In this document: one piece after another, positions 37,411 through 49,937 of the stretch
Layout of the letters: each line of letters begins with the position of its first letter
Position numbering within the stretch: the first letter of the stretch is position 1
Origin: Datisca glomerata
Lineage: Eukaryota; Streptophyta; Magnoliopsida; Cucurbitales; Datiscaceae
Direction: 5' to 3'
Assembly: GCA_003255025.1 (NCBI GenBank)
Contig: QANY01008571.1
Location: 1-64,000, forward strand
DNA: 64,000 nt
Made by a program: the position numbers and the translations under genes
Notes under the pieces: generated by a model
Seen by the model: only the letters and a program-made list of their open reading frames with translations
What the model was told of the DNA's origin: nothing
The model's database searches: none

Positions 37411-39076
37411 ATAGATCATTGAGTGTTTATATAACTCATAAAAAGTATATTAAATTTCATTCAAATTTATATAGTGTTAGTAATATATATTTTAACTAAT
37501 AAAATTACATGGATTTCTTTTAATCATACAATTCAATGTGTCTTATCTAGATAAATTTAAGTTATATAATTGATTAAATTAAATGGATAATTTTCATAGA
37601 CCTCCTGACCTTTTGTGTCGGTACCAAGTTTCCTTCTGATCTTCAATTTCTTTTACCAATGCCCCCTAACGTTTAAAAACCTTTCGTGGATGCCCCCTAC
37701 CATGATTTATGTCCAAAAATTTGATGAAAGTCACCACATGTGACCTTCACGTGTCCCTTTATACAGTAATGCGATAATTTTATATATTTATGCCACGTGT
37801 CTATATTTTATAGAGCTTCCCTACTGCCCTTGTCTTCCTCTTTTTCTTCTTTCTTTATCCATTTTTGCTGCAAAGAAAGTGGAGAAAATGGTTTTTCTTT
37901 TGTTCCCTATCGATCAAGGTTGTCAGGATCGTATTTTGGCCGCTTGTCTTCCTACCAAATTCTAATAATTATAATATTAAAAAATTGTGATCCTTAAAAA
38001 ACAGATGAACTATTTCTAACTAAAATTAAATAATGAAAATAAGTTTTACTCTACTTTATAAATGACTAAAATATATAACGTCTCAAAATAGTTAACTTAA
38101 GCTTGATCCTAAACATATAATTTTTTAAGTTGCTCAAATAAATTTACTCACTCAAGCATTCTAATGAGTACAGTAACAAATGCGATTTAATTTTAATTTC
38201 TTAAGTTTCTCAAAATTGAAATTATAAAATTAAATTTTCACAAAAAATGTTATTACGAAAGCCACTTTACTCTTAATATCATAAACACACAAATAAAATC
38301 TTATAAATTCAAAGATTTGAGTGAGAAAGTATGAGTCAAAGCCCATAGAATATTGTAAAGATTTAATAATTTTGATTTATGACAATATATTAACGAGAAG
38401 GTGGGCTTCAATTACATTGAATTGGACTTAGGGAGACTTAGAAAGTGAACTTCAACAACCAGTCATTTGACAACATTTGATAAAACTAAAAAAATATATT
38501 ATGTTAATAAATAATCAATTTCTAAGAAAATTCATAAAAATAATGACCACAAGAATAAAAATATGAAAATTAGTTCCCTTGCATACATAAATAATGGCCA
38601 CAAGAATAAAAATATAAAAAATGAACTCCCACGCGGAAGGAAGTTTTCGCACAACGCGCGTCATAGATCAAGATTTTAATAATTTATAAAATATATACAG
38701 AATATCATATATATACCTATATAATTTTTATAGTATATTTTATATATACAATATATGTTATATAAACTTTGTGGAGAAAAATTCAAAATCTCATTAGCGC
38801 TCATAGTGACAGTTTTTGGTGCGGATTTTGGTTTAAATTTTAATTTGGATGGCTATTTTGTTTATTGTTTTTCACCTTGGGCTATTTTTGATTTTTTTCC
38901 TTAAAAATGGCATATTCTTGATGTTGGCCCAATAAAACTACCCAAATTAAGATATGGGCAGGAAGGGTACTTGATTCTGATTCTATACTCGATCCAGATC
39001 GTTTTAAAATTATAAGATCGTTGGATCGTACGATCCTACGATCCTGATCACGATTTTAAAAATATATGCTATCGAT
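37411..39076. other. AT-rich intergenic DNA, no gene
   Basis: About 37590-37790 (CAGACCTCCTGACCTTTTGTG, then GCCCCCTAACG) looks like one end of an unassigned DNA transposon; no partner end was found. Palindromic GATCGT/ACGATC words occur at 39010-39055, just outside the CACTA end. Nothing else was recognised. Confidence 0.4.
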
Positions 39077-41400
39077 CACTACAATAGTAAAAGGTCTTTT
39101 ATAGGGGTAAAAACCCATGTAAAAGACCTTTTATAATGTTCTGAAAAACTCTGTTTCTCTGGACGCTATAATAGATCCGAGATTTTTTGTAGCATTTAGA
39201 AACCACTGTAAAAGGTCTGACTTTTTATAGCGGTCTTTGCCCCTATAAAAAGTCAGGTATTTTATAGTGGTCTTTGCCCCTATAATAAATAAGGTCTTTG
39301 CCACGTGTAAAAAAACTTGGTGTTCTATAAAAAACCTGGTATTTTATAGGGTTTTCTGCCCCCTATAAACACACTTGGTCTTTTTATAGGGTATTGTCCC
39401 TATAAAAGATTTTTTTATAACAGTTGTAGGCCACTATTAAATTCTACTCATGTCGATTTTAATACACTGTAAGAAATGACATTTTTATTCTAAAATTAAA
39501 ATATAGTTATAAATAAAAAGAGAACTCTAAATAATATATATATATATAATAAAACGGATTCTTACAAATTGATGGAAGGCTAACATGCTGTCACTTGGAG
39601 GTAAAGAAATACTTTTTAAGTTCATAGCATTAGCTCTACCAAATTTTGTTATAAGAATTTTAAAAATCCCAAAAAACTTATGATGGTTCGTTTTAGTAGT
39701 TTTTCTTATTCCATAAAATCCATTTCACAAAAAAGATGAAGTTTTCACATCGTTAATATTATGTAGATAGTATAACTTGCATAAGAAACATGTACATGGT
39801 AAGTATATGCATTTCTGATGACATTAAGATGCTATCTCAATTAAGATTACAGAGTTTTCAGTGGACTAACACAGAACCAATACTCATCCTTTATCTCAAT
39901 TTCTCAAAACTTCATTACGGTTTAATTATAACTAACCTACTGAAATAACCAGGTATTTCTTCAGAAAATAGCATGTACAACAAAAAAAAATTCAATGCAT
40001 ATACAAATCTACAATAAACAGCAGCCAGACCAACTAATAAAACAAGAACTGTTGCAGGAATCAAGTCGAAGGGGGAGGGGGGGTTACTTCGAACTTACCC
40101 CATGATGACCATTTTGGCAGGGCATGCAACTATACTTCCTAAAGCTTCTTCAATGTTGGTTGTGGACCTCTATAGATATGCTCCAGGTTTCTTGGCAACG
40201 TCCACCCAAACTCCCATTGCATCGAGCCCAATGGGGATATAATGAATTAAGACAGTGAGATCACACGACGACCAACATCCTTTAGCAACAATATCCCCCG
40301 ATCCGAGCCAATCTAATAGCTTACACTTTGTCAAGTGTGAGTTATCATTCACACTCTTCGACAATGCAAGATAAACAAATTCGTCAATCATATATATGAT
40401 AATAAAAACTAGTAACATAATCATGTGTATGTTGGTGTTTATCACTGGAGATGCAGAGTTGTATTTGATTCTTCTTCACTTGGTCGGACCTTACATCATA
40501 AGAAGAGTGTTAAAAAGCATAACTTTTTAACTTTATTACAATATTTATATTTAGACTTACTTGTTTTTTACTAACTTACTAACAGTGCCTCACAACTCCT
40601 TCAACTCTTCCTCATGTGATTTAAACTTTTGTTCCATTCTCCTCACCTTATCATCTTTTTGTACGAAAAGAGAATATTTGGTCAATGTAGCTCCATGACC
40701 TAGCCCGCTCAATCATCCTCTTCTATCAGGACTAAGAACTTTAGAAACGTCATCCTCTTTAATATCATGTACAAAAGTCAAACATGTATACAAGATATGA
40801 TTAAGACAACAAACTAAATCAGTAAGAACATCACAAAATTACACTTACGTACAATAGTATAAGCAGCTGTTGAGTTTACAGGTTCACCATTCTTTTTCTT
40901 ATGGGCTTCGATCCACACATCTCCCTTAATTATAAAATCTAGATCTTCAACACTATTCTTCTGAAAGAAAATACAAGTCAAAAGTAAATACACATACTAA
41001 AATTCTGTAAGCATAAATTACTACAATGGATCACTGTGTCTCAGCCAAACGAGCATATCATTTTCTGGATTGTCTTCATGTCTTTCGGCCATCTTGATAA
41101 ATTTTTGAACTCCTAGCTCATACTCGTTTGTAGCTCTATCAAGTACAACCATAAAATGTACTGAAGTAAAATGTTTCCATAGTTACTAATTGTTATAAGG
41201 TTGATAATGATAATTAATACCTATTAAGATGCACCCAATCTTTATCCATTGCAGCCCACTATAAGAATAAAGAAGATATCAAAACTTGTACTAATCCTTA
41301 TATTATGCTAAAATTGAATAAAGTAAAAATATTAAGTAATACCTTTAAACTGGCCTGAGAAGTGGCTATACTTTGTTGGTATAATGTGTTGTAGGGGTTT
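39077..41400 (-). mobile_element. CACTA (En/Spm) transposon remnant, one end present
   Basis: The terminus CACTACAATAG starts at 39077. For about 340 bp it is followed by subterminal repeats in both orientations (AAAGGTCTTTTATAGGGG, CCCTATAAAA), as in CACTA elements. Minus-strand fragments farther in read DWLGSGDIVAKGCWSSCD and MGVWVDVAKKPGAYL (40445-40170). More decayed coiled-coil (MEQKFKSHEEELKEL) and GDVWIEAHKKKNGEPV pieces lie at about 40560-40960; all are typical of the plant CACTA-associated transposase_24-type protein. The other terminus was not found, and the upper limit is approximate. Confidence 0.65.
40170..40445 (-). pseudogene. CACTA transposase-associated protein, fragment
   Basis: The C-terminal half of this frame resembles the conserved 'LLDW...VAxGxWSSxDPxxLVHxxPxGxxAMxVWVDV' block of plant CACTA proteins. 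Frames upstream on the minus strand (to about 41110) carry the rest with stops. Not a working gene. Confidence 0.65.
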
Positions 41401-42149
41401 GTATATTTGGAGCTTGTGATTATTTTTCTTGTTTTGCTAGGGTACCCCACTTGTATATATGTTAGTAATTTCATTTAATTGTATTTTCTTGTTACGCTAG
41501 AGCATCCCTCTTGTATATACATAAGTAGATTTGTTATTAACAAAAAAATTTATTAATAAAAAATGATAATTAATTAATTAACAACCATTTGTTAGTTTGA
41601 CATTTTTTGTCTAAGTTACAATTATGTTAGAACGATGGCTATTATAATTTGAATCTAAGCTATGCGTCATATGCGGCAAAACATATGGTTCATTTTATTC
41701 TAAGATAGTTCATTTTATTCGTGTAAATTAGCTTTACAAGAGGGACAAGCAAGCATGAAACTACATGTAGTTGTAGATGATGTAAATGGGTAAAGAAGAA
41801 TGATGTTCATTGCCTTGTTTGGTTATCAGGAAAATGTAGGAAATTGTTGCGATCTTAGGAAAAATGATTGGGAAGAAGAAATATAATGAGAGTATGCATG
41901 GTTTGTCAGGGGCAAGTGTGTAAAATGTGGATCCATCTATATAAACGAGAAACTATTTATCATGAAAATGAATTATTATGATTTGACAAGAAAAATGACT
42001 AGGAAAAGTTTTGCATTAAAACATATGAAAACTTTACCGTGTCGGGAAACAATTCTCGGCATTGATGCTGGATTATTGTGACCCTTAGATTATTTTGGAG
42101 TAATCTGGGTCACACAAAGCCCAGCAGGTAACAAGTCATATTTTTTTGG
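41401..42149. other. Intergenic, no gene recognised
   Basis: Two similar CTTGT(T/A)(T/A)(T/C)GCTAG stretches about 70 bp apart (41430-41525) form a short duplicated unit. Otherwise nothing was identified. Confidence 0.45.
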
Positions 42150-43200
42150 GTTCACCAAATACATATTAGGGTTCACTAAATATGTACTAGAGTTTACCAA
42201 ATACGTACAAATTAATAATTTTTAGAAGAGTTTACCAAATACGTACTGGAGTTCACCAAATAGGTACATGAGTTCACCAAATATGTACATTAGTTCACCA
42301 AATATGTATAGGAGTTCACCAAATACATACAAAGTCAATTTCATACATATTTGGTGAATCTCAATACGTATTTGGTGAATCCCAATACATATTTGGTGAA
42401 CACCAGTACATATTTGGTGAACCCCTCCAAGATTTACTAACTTATATGTATTTGGTGAACCCCAATATATATTTGGTGAACCCAAGTACGTATTTGGTGA
42501 ACACTAATACATATTTGGTGGACACCAGTACATATTTGATGAACCTTTCCAAGATTTATTAATTTGTACGTATTTTGTGAACTCCAATACATATTTGGTG
42601 AACTTCAGTACGTATTTGATGAACACTAGTATATCTTTGGTGAACCCCTCCTAGATTTATTAATTTGTACTTATTTGGTGAATCCCACTACGTATTTGGT
42701 AAATCTCTAATGTATTGAGATTCACCAAATATATACAAATTAATAAATCTTGAAGGTGTTCACCAAATACGTACAGGGTTTCCCCAAATACGTACAGGGT
42801 TTTCCCAAATACGTATAGGGGTTTACGAAATATGTACTGGTGTTCATAAAATATGTAAAAATTAATAATTCTGGGAGGGTTGACCAAATACGTACTGGTG
42901 TTCACCAAATACGTACTAGAGTTCACTAAATACATATCGGGGTTAACCAAATATGTATAAAATTGATTTTGTAAGTATTTGGTGAACCCAATATGTATTT
43001 GGTGAACCCCTGTACATATTTAATGAACCCTTCCAACAATTATTAATTTGTACATATTTAATGAACCCTAGTACATATTTGGTAAACTCATGAACGTATT
43101 TGGTGAATCCAGTACGTATTTGGTGAACCTTAGAAAAATAATTTTTAAATTTAAGGGAATCCCTAAAGAATTTATTGTACTCCACTACGAATTTGGTGTA
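42150..43200. repeat. Array of a ~23-bp unit in blocks of alternating orientation
   Basis: The unit is about GTTCACCAAATACGTACTGG. It runs forward at about 42150-42340, reversed (TTTGGTGAACCCCAGTACGTA) at 42345-42715, forward again at 42715-42950 and reversed at 42965-43200. Sequences such as TACAAATTAATAAT punctuate the blocks. Open frames across it encode only repeat strings. Confidence 0.85.
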
Positions 43201-43239
43201 CACCTAAAACCTAATCGCCATACCTAATACGCGAATCGC

Positions 43240-43730
43240 CTATATTTAGCCCCAAAACGTCATCATGAAGGTGCTAATTGCATCTTCAATGCCAAGCGCT
43301 AGTTTTATGCCTCGAATCACCTGTTTCATTCCTAAACACCATGTATAAATAGGCGATCGCTAGTCTCCCTCCCAATCGCCATTTTTTCCCATAATTGCCA
43401 TTCTTCACAGTCAATCATAAAATCAATATTTTTATAATTATTTACCGTAAACCAGAAAAATCATTGATAAAAATAGAAAAAATCGTTATTTCAAAGTAAA
43501 CATTCATGATACTCACTAATAATGTGAAATTAGATTGGATTAATTAAGGATTCCCGAAACAATTGAATACATAATCATAAACTCTTAAAAGTTGTCATTG
43601 ATAATGTTGTTGTACTTTTGTGACAAGTATCGAGCGAGACGGGTTTTCACTAAATATAATTATAGGTCATGATGTTATGATGGTTGGTAAATCATATTCA
43701 TCAATTTGACGAACACGTATAAACCTAAAG
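43240..43730. repeat. Segmental repeat flanking the arrays, copy 1
   Basis: Similar to 45040-45560 in the same orientation, with shared blocks such as ATAATGTTGTTGT, GACAAGTATCGA, GGGTTTTCACTA and TATAGGTCATGATGTTATGA. A shorter relative lies at 43980-44100. Confidence 0.8.
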
Positions 43731-44389
43731 CTCAGTGGCTCCTGGCGATTTTGTCATTTTTGGCGATTTTGTTGTTTTTCAACAGTTTTGCATCAATACA
43801 ATAGTTTTTAGAACCTTGTTACGATAGTCTTTCAACAAATTTGATTTTTAAAAATTGATCAGGTTATAATAGATGAATCGCAAACAAAGTTATCAACATT
43901 CTTGATTTTTTAATGCGAACATTAAATAATTTACTTATATTTTAAATTAGATTTGAATTTAGTAATGAATTGTTAAAATAATTGAACAGTTATTCATAAA
44001 CGCTTAAGAATGTATTCTTAATTATGTTGTTGTGATTTTACAACAAGTATAAAGTAAAATAATCTTTCTCCCTTTAACGAACATGTTCCTAAATCCTGGT
44101 TCATGTATATAATTGAAATTAATAAGTATGTAGTACAATCATATATAGATCAAAATTCTAGATCTCTATCTATCTTTCATACAATTATGTCCTACATTTA
44201 TCATTTTACACACTATTATGTCTTACATTTATTGATTCATATTTTTCACTATTTAACGAACATGTATAACCTCCAAAGTTGGAGATGAACATCTTTAGAT
44301 TTATGGTGAAACCCACTACATTTCAGAAGAACACGTCAAACAAAATTAATTTTTAAATTTTGGTGAAACCTCAAGCATTTGTTGTACGT

Positions 44390-45010
44390 GAAATATTTTG
44401 GTGAACCCCTCCAAGAATTATTAATTTTATACATGAAATTTTTTATGAACACTTCAAGATTCCCTTTGTACCCCACTGCGAATTTGTTGAACACCAAAAT
44501 ATAAAGTCAACTTTTGTGAATCCTTCCAAGAATAATTAATTTTACACATGAAATATTTTGGTGAACCCCCCAAGATTCTCTTTGCACCTTACTATGAAAT
44601 TGGTGAACACCAAAATCCAAAGTCAAAATTTCACGTACAAAATTAATAATTCTTGGAGGGGTTCATCAAAGTTAATTTTGATGAACCCCTCCAAGAATTA
44701 TTAATTTGTACGTGAAATATTTTAGTGAACCCCTCAAGATTCTTTTTGTAACCCACTGCGAAATTGGTGAACATCAAAATACAAATTCAATTTTCATGAA
44801 CCCCTCCATGAATTATTAATTTTGTACATGATATATTTTGGTGAACCCGTCAAGATTCCCTTTATACTCTACTATGAAATTGGTGAACACCAAAATACAA
44901 AGTCAATTTTGGTGAACTCCTCCAAGAATTATTAATTTTGTACGTGAAATATTTTGTTGAACCCCTCAAGATTTCTTTTGTACCGCACTACGAATTTGGT
45001 GAACACCAAA
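44390..45010. repeat. Tandem array of a ~120-bp unit
   Basis: About five units contain GAACCCCTCCAAGAATTATT, GTACGTGAAATATTTTGGTG, a CCCTTTGTACCCCACT-like word, GAAATTGGTGAACACCAAAA and AAAGTCAATTTT. One unit near 44640 includes an inverted start. Confidence 0.8.
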
Positions 45011-45039
45011 AAATCCAATCGCCACTCTTCAGCATCCAA

Positions 45040-45560
45040 ACACCATTCTTTAGCCTCCAAATGCTATCCTGAAGGTGCAAATTGACATCCATTGTTACCA
45101 AACGCCAAATGGCTCCAATCGCCAATTAAAACCTTAAACACCATTTCATAATTGGCGATCATTAATGTGTCCTCTAAACTCCATTTATTAGACTATAATC
45201 ACCATTTTTCCCTAATCGCTATCATCACTAAATATCTAAAATTTATAAGTTTTCTAATTAATTACTGTACACTATACTAATTATCGATACAAATAGAAAA
45301 ACTTTGTTCTATAAATTCAAACATTCCCCATATTCACTTATTAAGTGAAATTAGATTGGATTAAGAAAGAATTCCTGATACAATTGAACACTTATTCATA
45401 AACTCATTAAAATTTGTCATTGATAATGTTGTTGTGCTTTTGGGACAAGTATCGAATGAAACGGGTTTTCACTATATATAATTATAGGTCATGATGTTAT
45501 GATGGTCGGTAGATTCTATTTATTGGTTTGACGAACATGTATAACCCTCACGGTCGGATT
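45040..45560. repeat. Segmental repeat flanking the arrays, copy 2
   Basis: Second copy of 43240-43730, about 1.8 kb away. Together with the arrays this suggests that a compound unit was duplicated. Confidence 0.8.
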
Positions 45561-45862
45561 CTACTTTAAATTGAACATATCTGCTAAAAGTTTGTAATTG
45601 AATATTGAATATTGAAATTTGAAATTTTAACCTTTTATTTTATAAATTATAACCCCATAAAATTTGTAAAACAACCTATTTATATTTTAATTTATAGGAA
45701 TATAAATATATTTTATTTTTATTTATCCATCCAAGTTTGTTTTAGCATAATAGGGAGTATTAGGACCAAACGTCTGTGTGTCTGGCGTTTGGGGCCCAAA
45801 CGCCATAGTAACATGTGTTTGGCCCATGTCCCAATGACACGGGCCATATACTATTTTAATGA

Positions 45863-47647
45863 CCTAAGATAATGAATTAGTTCAATCAGTTCATTCAATA
45901 AGAAGAATAAGAGAATCAGTTCATCAATCAAGAATTGAGAGTAGAACACAATTCTCAAGGAATGATTTTTCTACGATTAAGATAATAGGTTCAAGGTCTC
46001 CAAGTCACCTCTATACTACGTAGTCTAGTGTGTGAATATTTCAGAATATGAGAAAATGACTTAATTACCAAAGAATTTTTATTCTGGGATAAGTACATAA
46101 TTATGAGATAATTATGTATAATTAATTAATTAAAAATTAATTAATAAAACTGTGTGTGTGTGTATAATTCTCAGAATTAATGTATCCAAATAGTTGTCCA
46201 TTTTTTTAGTTATTGATAAGTGAGACAAAATATCTAATTTATGAAATTAGATAATGAAATTATTATTAGATAATAATTTAGATCAACAAAATCTGTTATT
46301 TATGAATAACAGATAATTTAGTTGATAGGAATAATCAAATCTGTTAATTTTGAATTAAAAAATATCTATATATTTAATTTGATTAAAATAAATATTTAAT
46401 ATGCAGTAATTGTCACGTGTCAATCACTGATTGGGTATCATAGATTGACAGGGACTACTGTAGTGCCACGTAGCACTACAGTAGTGGGTGTGAAACACTG
46501 TAGTGCCATAAGAGCAGTGCCATGCGACACTGTAGTTGTGCACAATAGCATAGGGTCTCACTGCTATTGGTAATTTTATAATTAAATATTATTTCAATTA
46601 TCTCAAAATATCTTATATGACATTGTCAAGAAAACTATACAAAGATTATTCAGACAGCCTAAGATAATGAATTTTTTCAATCAGTTCAGTCAATCAGAAG
46701 AATAAGAGAATCAGTTCATCAATCAAGAGTTGAGAGAAGAACACAATTCCCAAAGAGTGATTTTTCTACGATTAAGAGTTAATCAAATCTCTAAAAGAAT
46801 CATCATCACGTTCTTTTAGAGGACGTTCTTTTAGGATTCTATACTACGCAGTCAAGAATTTGAATATTTCAAGACATGAGAAAATGACTTACTTAAGAAG
46901 AAACTTTTATTCTGTAACAAGAACATAATCATGAGATAATTATGTCTGATTAATTATATATATATATATATAATTATCGATTTTTTGAATTATCGATAAG
47001 TGAGACAAAAGTCTAATTTATGAAATTAGATAGTTAAATTATTATTAGATAATAATTTGGATCAACTAAAACTGTTATTTATGAAATAACAGATAATTTA
47101 GTTGATAGGGATAATCAAATATGTTAACTTTGTGCCATGTGGCATTGCATTGCCATGTAGCATTGCAGTTGTGCACAATAGCAGTGGGTCCCACTACTAT
47201 TGATAATTTTATAATTAAATATTATTTCAATTATCTCAAAATATCCGATACGATATTATCAAGAAAAATATACAAATATTATTCTGATGGCCTTAGATAA
47301 TAAATTAGTTCAATCAGTTCAAACATTTAGAAGAATAAGAGAATCAATTCGTCAATCAAGAGTTGAGAGAAGAACACAATTCTCAAGGACAATGAGTGAT
47401 TTTTCTACGATTGAGAGTTAATCAAATCTCTAAAAGAATCATCATCACGTTCTTTTTGAGAATGTTCTTTTAGGATTATAGATCCATGGTCTCCCAAGTC
47501 ATCTCTGTACTACCCGTAGTCTAGGGTATGTATATTTCAGAACATGGGAAAATGACTTATTTCCGATGTAATTTTTATTCAGGGACAAGTACATAATTAT
47601 GTTGATTGATTAATTAAGAATTAATTAATTGAATTATTTATATATGT

Positions 47648-47686
<39 letters not shown>

Positions 47687-47687
47687 N

Positions 47688-47720
<33 letters not shown>

Positions 47721-47745
47721 AATCATCGATAAGTGAGACAAAATA
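45863..47745 (+). repeat. Tandem array of three LTR-like units (about 796, 632 and at least 455 bp)
   Basis: Units begin at the landmark CCTAAGATAATGA-like word (45863, 46659, 47291) and share AGAAGAATAAGAGAATCA, TTTTTCTACGATTAAGA, a TACTACG-AGTCTAG word, GATAAGTGAGACAAAA and CACTGTAGT palindromic words. Unit 2 lacks part of the middle. Unit 3 ends in (AT)n-N-(GT)n at about 47650-47720. A fourth copy is at 57404-58250. They look like LTRs of one family joined head to tail. Confidence 0.75.
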
Positions 47746-47754
47746 TTTAATGCA

Positions 47755-48000
47755 AAGTAAGTCTGAAGCTTTTAGAAACTTTAAAGACTTCAAAGCTGAA
47801 GCTGAAATCTAATTAGGTAAATCATTGAAAACTCTTTCATCTGATCGAGGCGGTGAATACTTGGATGTAGAATTCAAGGATTATATGATAGAGTATAGAA
47901 TCATATCCCAACTTATATCACCTAGAACATCACAGCAAAGTGGTGTTAAGAGAGGAGAAATTGAACCTTATTGAATATGGTTAGGTCGATGTTAAGCTAC
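47755..48000 (+). pseudogene. copia integrase core fragment
   Basis: The plus strand reads FKDFKAEAE, then LGKSLKTLSSDRGGEYLD and EFKDYMIEYRIISQ, the copia integrase core around its second Asp (SDRGGEY). In-frame stops and a shift near 47935 break it. It directly follows the LTR-like array and is the only coding remnant there. Confidence 0.8.
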
Positions 48001-48039
48001 TCATCACTGTCACTTACATTTTGAGGATATGCACTACAC

Positions 48040-48390
48040 ACATCATGTACCTGTCTTGTAGTCAACAAGAAGGTTACAAGATGTCCTTGTAACCATTGTG
48101 TAGTGTACAAGACAGGTACATGATCATCATTTACCCGTCTTGTAGACCATAAGAAAGGTACAAGATATCCCTATAATTATCTTGTAGACTATAAGATGGG
48201 TAAATGATGTCCCTGTAATCATCTTGTAGGCTAGAAGAAGGGTACAAGATCATCATGTACATGTCTTGTAGACTACAAGATGGGTAAATGATGTCCCTGT
48301 AATCATCTTGTAGGCTACAAGAAGGGTACAACATCATCATATACCCATCTTGTAAACTACAAGATGGCACTCTTATCATCTTGTAGTTAT
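48040..48390. repeat. 42-bp repeat with hairpin core, in 84-bp pairs
   Basis: The unit contains CTTGTAGACTACAAGATGGG, whose centre CTTGTAG...CTACAAG is an inverted repeat. Units alternate between two types (ATCATCATGTAC and ATGATGTCCCTGTAATC), giving an 84-bp higher-order period. The same family recurs at about 50950-51060. Confidence 0.85.
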
Positions 48391-48428
48391 TAAATCACCA
48401 TCATAAAACTCCTAATGTTGATCTTTAA

Positions 48429-49500
48429 TTACGATGCACAAGAACAAGAAAGTAGATGTAGGATTTTACATCTCTGATCTAACCTCATTCAAAAAATTAG
48501 CCACCCCACCTTTTCAATGGATTGAGTAAGATGTAGGTAGTTATATATAATCTTTTTTAATGTTATGTTTTGATTAAATATAAACATCTTATATAATCTT
48601 TATTACATTGCAGCATCTTGATGCATACTTAGAGCTGATTCAGAAGGATTTGAGGGATAACAACCCATACATGAGAGTCACTGTTGTTGATTTGCATCTA
48701 CAGGTAAGCTATTTTTACATACATGAAGTATACACAATGCCTTCATGGGCATCTTGTATACTTCATGATGACTTCTGATTGCCTTAACCTCTTGTTTTAC
48801 AATGTTTTCTTTGACATTACGGGGAAACCTATTTTCCTGACTAGAAGATTTTGAGAAAGATCCAACTGGCTATGACTTCAACATTGAGGATACTCTCTGT
48901 TTCCACATCTTTGGCTTGCAAATGAATTTTGATAGGGACTGGGGACTTTCTGATTAGTTATGTCTTGTAAAAAGCTAGTAAACATACTTTTTTTTACTTA
49001 TAAAGGCCAAATATTTTTTCTTATCTATCAATTTCTAATGGCTGTGTTTTCAATGAATGTGAAGAATATTCATTGGATAGCATTAGAGCTTTATTTGAAT
49101 GTCCAAATTATTCATATTTACAACTCGTTAATCTCGACACATCAACGTTCCGCGTATATCCAATTGATGACACCTTACATGAAGATAATCCCACATCTGC
49201 TTCATGCCATGAACTTTTATGATTCCACACTAGAGGTTGGAACCATAAAAGAGACATTGACATATAAGATCATGAAGGTTCCTCAACAAAAGAATGGGTA
49301 AGTGCAAAATACATATTTTTTGAATTTCACTTTACACTTATAAGGTCATACATAATATTTAATTGTGTTTTGGCATTTGATGTGTTCTGTAGCTTTGATT
49401 GTGGGGTCTTCTTCCTGTAGTTTGTTGGAGTCGTCACATACGGGATGAATCTTGTAGAAATAACTCAAAAGAAATTGTCAAAATATCGAAAGAATACAAA
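48429..49500 (+). pseudogene. ULP1-type (C48) cysteine protease gene of a Kaonashi-like MULE, decayed
   Basis: Exon-like pieces are still bounded by good splice sites: a start piece (KKVDVGFYISDLTSFKK; donor near 48523), 48614-48703 (HLDAYLELIQKDLRDNN...), about 48845-48959, 48960-49297 and 49393 onward. The protease core keeps the catalytic His (NIHWIAL, codon 49071-49073), Gln region (PQQKNG) and Cys (FDCGVFFL, codon 49400-49402). The Asp position is Asn (IYNSL, codon 49122-49124), and a stop follows FFL at once. Earlier stops are also present. ULP1 proteases remove SUMO; copies carried by MULEs are known as Kaonashi elements in plants. It converges on a mudrA transposase remnant (49938-51640), as expected of parts of one element. 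Confidence 0.75.
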
Positions 49501-49669
49501 TTGAGTTATTTGTTCGTGGACGTGTACAAAAATATTTTTTTATTGTATAACTTGGTTATTTTTTATACGTTACATGGCTTTTGAATGCCCAATTTTTTTA
49601 TATCTTATTGAATGCCCAATTTTTTATACTAGATGTTCTTGAATCCCAAAAGTTTTATACTATATGTTC

Positions 49670-49850
49670 TTCATGGTCATTGTGTAGTCTTCTTGAAGCG
49701 TGCAAGAAGACTACAAGATGACTTTATGGTCATCGTGTAGCCTTCTTGAAGCGTACAAGAAGACTATAAGATAACTTTATGGTCATCGTGTAGTCTTCTT
49801 GAAGTGTAATAAAAGGCTACAAGATGACTTCATGGTCATCGTGACAGTAT
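49670..49850. repeat. 53-bp tandem repeat, three copies, hairpin-forming
   Basis: The unit TCATCGTGTAGTCTTCTTGA then AGCGTGCAAGAAGACTACAA contains inverted arms GTAGTCTTCTTG/CAAGAAGACTAC. It lies between the ULP1-type gene and the transposase remnant. Confidence 0.85.
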
Positions 49851-49937
49851 ACTCATGTCCATATTTGTTTATATTTAACTTTAAAATTAACAAGTCAATT
49901 TCTATACTAATATTTAAATAATCACATAAGTCCATAT

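Noticed and set aside
42222..43203. Minus-strand frames with repeated YVFGELL/IYWGSPN strings
   Set aside because: Direct translation of the 23-bp array, not a repeat protein gene.
48131..48379. Minus-strand frame with a 14-residue repeat (SCSLQDGYMMMLYP)
   Set aside because: The 42-bp repeat is a multiple of three, so it reads as a periodic peptide. The same unit occurs in non-coding and disrupted places, and no start context or flanking domain is seen.
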